In this document: positions 63,193 through 64,000 of the stretch, in pieces
Layout: every line of letters starts with the position of its first letter
Position numbering within the stretch: the first letter of the stretch is position 1
NCBI RefSeq assembly: GCF_036699995.1
Contig: NZ_CP144906.1
Location: 3,545,001-3,609,000 of the forward strand
Direction: 5' to 3'
DNA length: 64,000 nucleotides
Source: Clostridium beijerinckii
Lineage (GTDB): Bacteria; Bacillota; Clostridia; Clostridiales; Clostridiaceae
Position numbers and translations under genes: made by a program
The notes under the pieces: generated by a model
Told to the model about the DNA's origin: nothing
Seen by the model: the letters and a program-made list of their open reading frames with translations, nothing else
The model's database searches: none

Positions 63193-63651
63193 TTACTTAT
63201 TTGGCTCAGAATCCCATCCATTTAACTTACTATTTCCATTAAAAATAAGTTTCTGCTCACTTAAATAATATACATCTTCATCTGGATAATATGCCATATC
63301 GCCTTCTTCTTTAGTACCAACATCCAATATTTCCAATGTTTCATTCCCGGTATTTATGAATTGATGTGCTATATTTTTTCCTGCAGTTTTAGCAATAAAG
63401 TCTCCCTTTTTTATTAAATATTCTTTACCATCCATCCTCAGAGTTCCACATCCACTAATAATCATAAAAAATTCTTCTTGTTTTGTGTGGCTGTGATATT
63501 TAGCGCTTTTAGCTCCTGGTAATATTCTGTCAATATTTATATAAATTTTCTCACTACCAGCTGCTTTACCCAAATATGAAGTATTAGCTTTTCCTAGAAA
63601 ATCTATTGTGTATTCATTAGGCAAATTATTAAGGTTTAATATATTAACCAT
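63193..63651 (-). CDS. Cupin-domain protein
   Basis: A 152-residue single-domain cupin. Motif 1 is KYHSHTKQEEFFMIISGCGT (HxH...E) and motif 2 HQFINTGNETLEILDVGTK with IKKGDFIAKTAG between, giving a complete metal site. Cupins of this kind are isomerases, dioxygenases or sugar-binding proteins; the substrate is unknown. AAGGAG lies 12 bases upstream of the ATG, rather far. Confidence 0.8.
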   Translation of the reverse strand: MVNILNLNNLPNEYTIDFLGKANTSYLGKAAGSEKIYINIDRILPGAKSAKYHSHTKQEEFFMIISGCGTLRMDGKEYLIKKGDFIAKTAGKNIAHQFINTGNETLEILDVGTKEEGDMAYYPDEDVYYLSEQKLIFNGNSKLNGWDSEPNK

Positions 63652-63793
63652 AATTCAAAACATCTCCTTTACTTTTAATATATTTAATATGATATTATTA
63701 TCCTTGAAATATTATATCAAATCTAGCTTTATTTTCTTTAAAAACATCTTTTTTCACTTACTACCACGTCAAATCTACAGATTATATATGATG

Positions 63794-64000
63794 TTATTCC
63801 ATGGAAGTAATATCATATCTTATTTCTACTACTTTATCTTCTGCATTCCAAAATTCAATTGTTACTTTTTTCTCATGATCTACATATCCAATTACTGGCG
63901 AGCTAGGCATTTGTTCCTCAGTCCTTTTATAATAGTTAGTCCCATAAGCATTAATCACATCATCGACTGAGCTCCCTAACCTAATACCTTTACTTGTCTT
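63794..64000 (-). CDS. Partial uncharacterised protein (C-terminal 68 residues)
   Basis: The reading frame enters from the right edge and ends at TAA 63794-63796: KTSKGIRLGSSVDDVINAYG, TNYYKRTEEQMPSSPVIGYV, DHEKKVTIEFWNAEDKVVEI. The G(I/L)xLGSSxxDVxxxYG pattern is common at the C terminus of small clostridial lipoproteins and exported proteins. A broken copy lies at 53985-54183. The start and any signal peptide are outside the window. Confidence 0.7.
   Translation of the reverse strand, partial: KTSKGIRLGSSVDDVINAYGTNYYKRTEEQMPSSPVIGYVDHEKKVTIEFWNAEDKVVEIRYDITSME

Noticed and set aside
31600..64000. Classical integron with attC sites
   Set aside because: No tyrosine recombinase gene and no convincing GTTRRRY/RYYYAAC boxes; units carry their own promoters.

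Overview
The window is very AT-rich, with strong purine-rich ribosome binding sites, T-box leaders on aminoacyl-tRNA synthetase genes, a Gram-positive PolC, and paired DUF1659/DUF2922 genes. This fits a Clostridium sensu stricto (solventogenic or butyrate-type) chromosome. The genus is inferred from protein and codon character, not from a database search.

Layout, left to right. (1) 0.2-4.2 kb: a PucR/CdaR-type regulator and metG with a T-box leader. (2) 4.7-9.2 kb: four leftward genes (unknown 458-aa protein, DUF2971, HNH nuclease, NucS-like PD-(D/E)XK nuclease) that look like an accessory, possibly defensive, cluster. (3) 9.6-11.5 kb: a dispersed long-hairpin repeat, the DUF1659/DUF2922 pair and an Rpn-type nuclease. 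(4) 11.6-19.8 kb: the early region of a prophage without integrase or structural genes. It holds BRO antirepressor, AbrB, DnaC-like loader, DnaD-like initiator, RecT and YqaJ transcribed leftward, and Cro/CI-like regulators, an ImmA/IrrE protease, a membrane protein and a frameshifted DUF4440 gene around a divergent switch. (5) 19.9-31.6 kb: dispersed repeats, polC, an unknown gene, DUF4318, thrS with its T-box, and a secreted BspA-type LRR protein.

(6) 31.6-38.9 and about 45-64 kb form the most unusual part. Small, mostly leftward single-gene units are separated by a limited set of related intergenic modules (terminator hairpin plus promoter). Most are joined near a short conserved core, AATTTACTATTA or a variant. 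The cargo is typical of accessory cassettes: chloramphenicol acetyltransferase-like, several GNATs, MFS pump with TetR, methyltransferase, VOC, DJ-1, nitroreductase, alpha/beta hydrolase, peptidase S51, cupin, secreted cell-wall-binding proteins and tiny membrane proteins. Many units are broken by one frameshift or stop. One complete unit (DUF6199-like gene plus flanks, 572 bp) occurs twice, 24.65 kb apart, with a single base difference. A paralogous membrane-protein gene occurs twice between different modules. I read this as a cassette-like shuffling array with no recombinase gene in the window.

(7) 39.3-44.9 kb interrupts the array with an aspartate/glutamate block (DAACS transporter, aspartase, divergent LysR regulator) bounded by inverted copies of a long-hairpin repeat.

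The aspartase block would import aspartate or glutamate and deaminate aspartate to fumarate under LysR control. The prophage genes would have formed an early replication/recombination operon, but its exonuclease has lost the expected catalytic lysine. Everything here was read by eye; family names rest on motif recognition.
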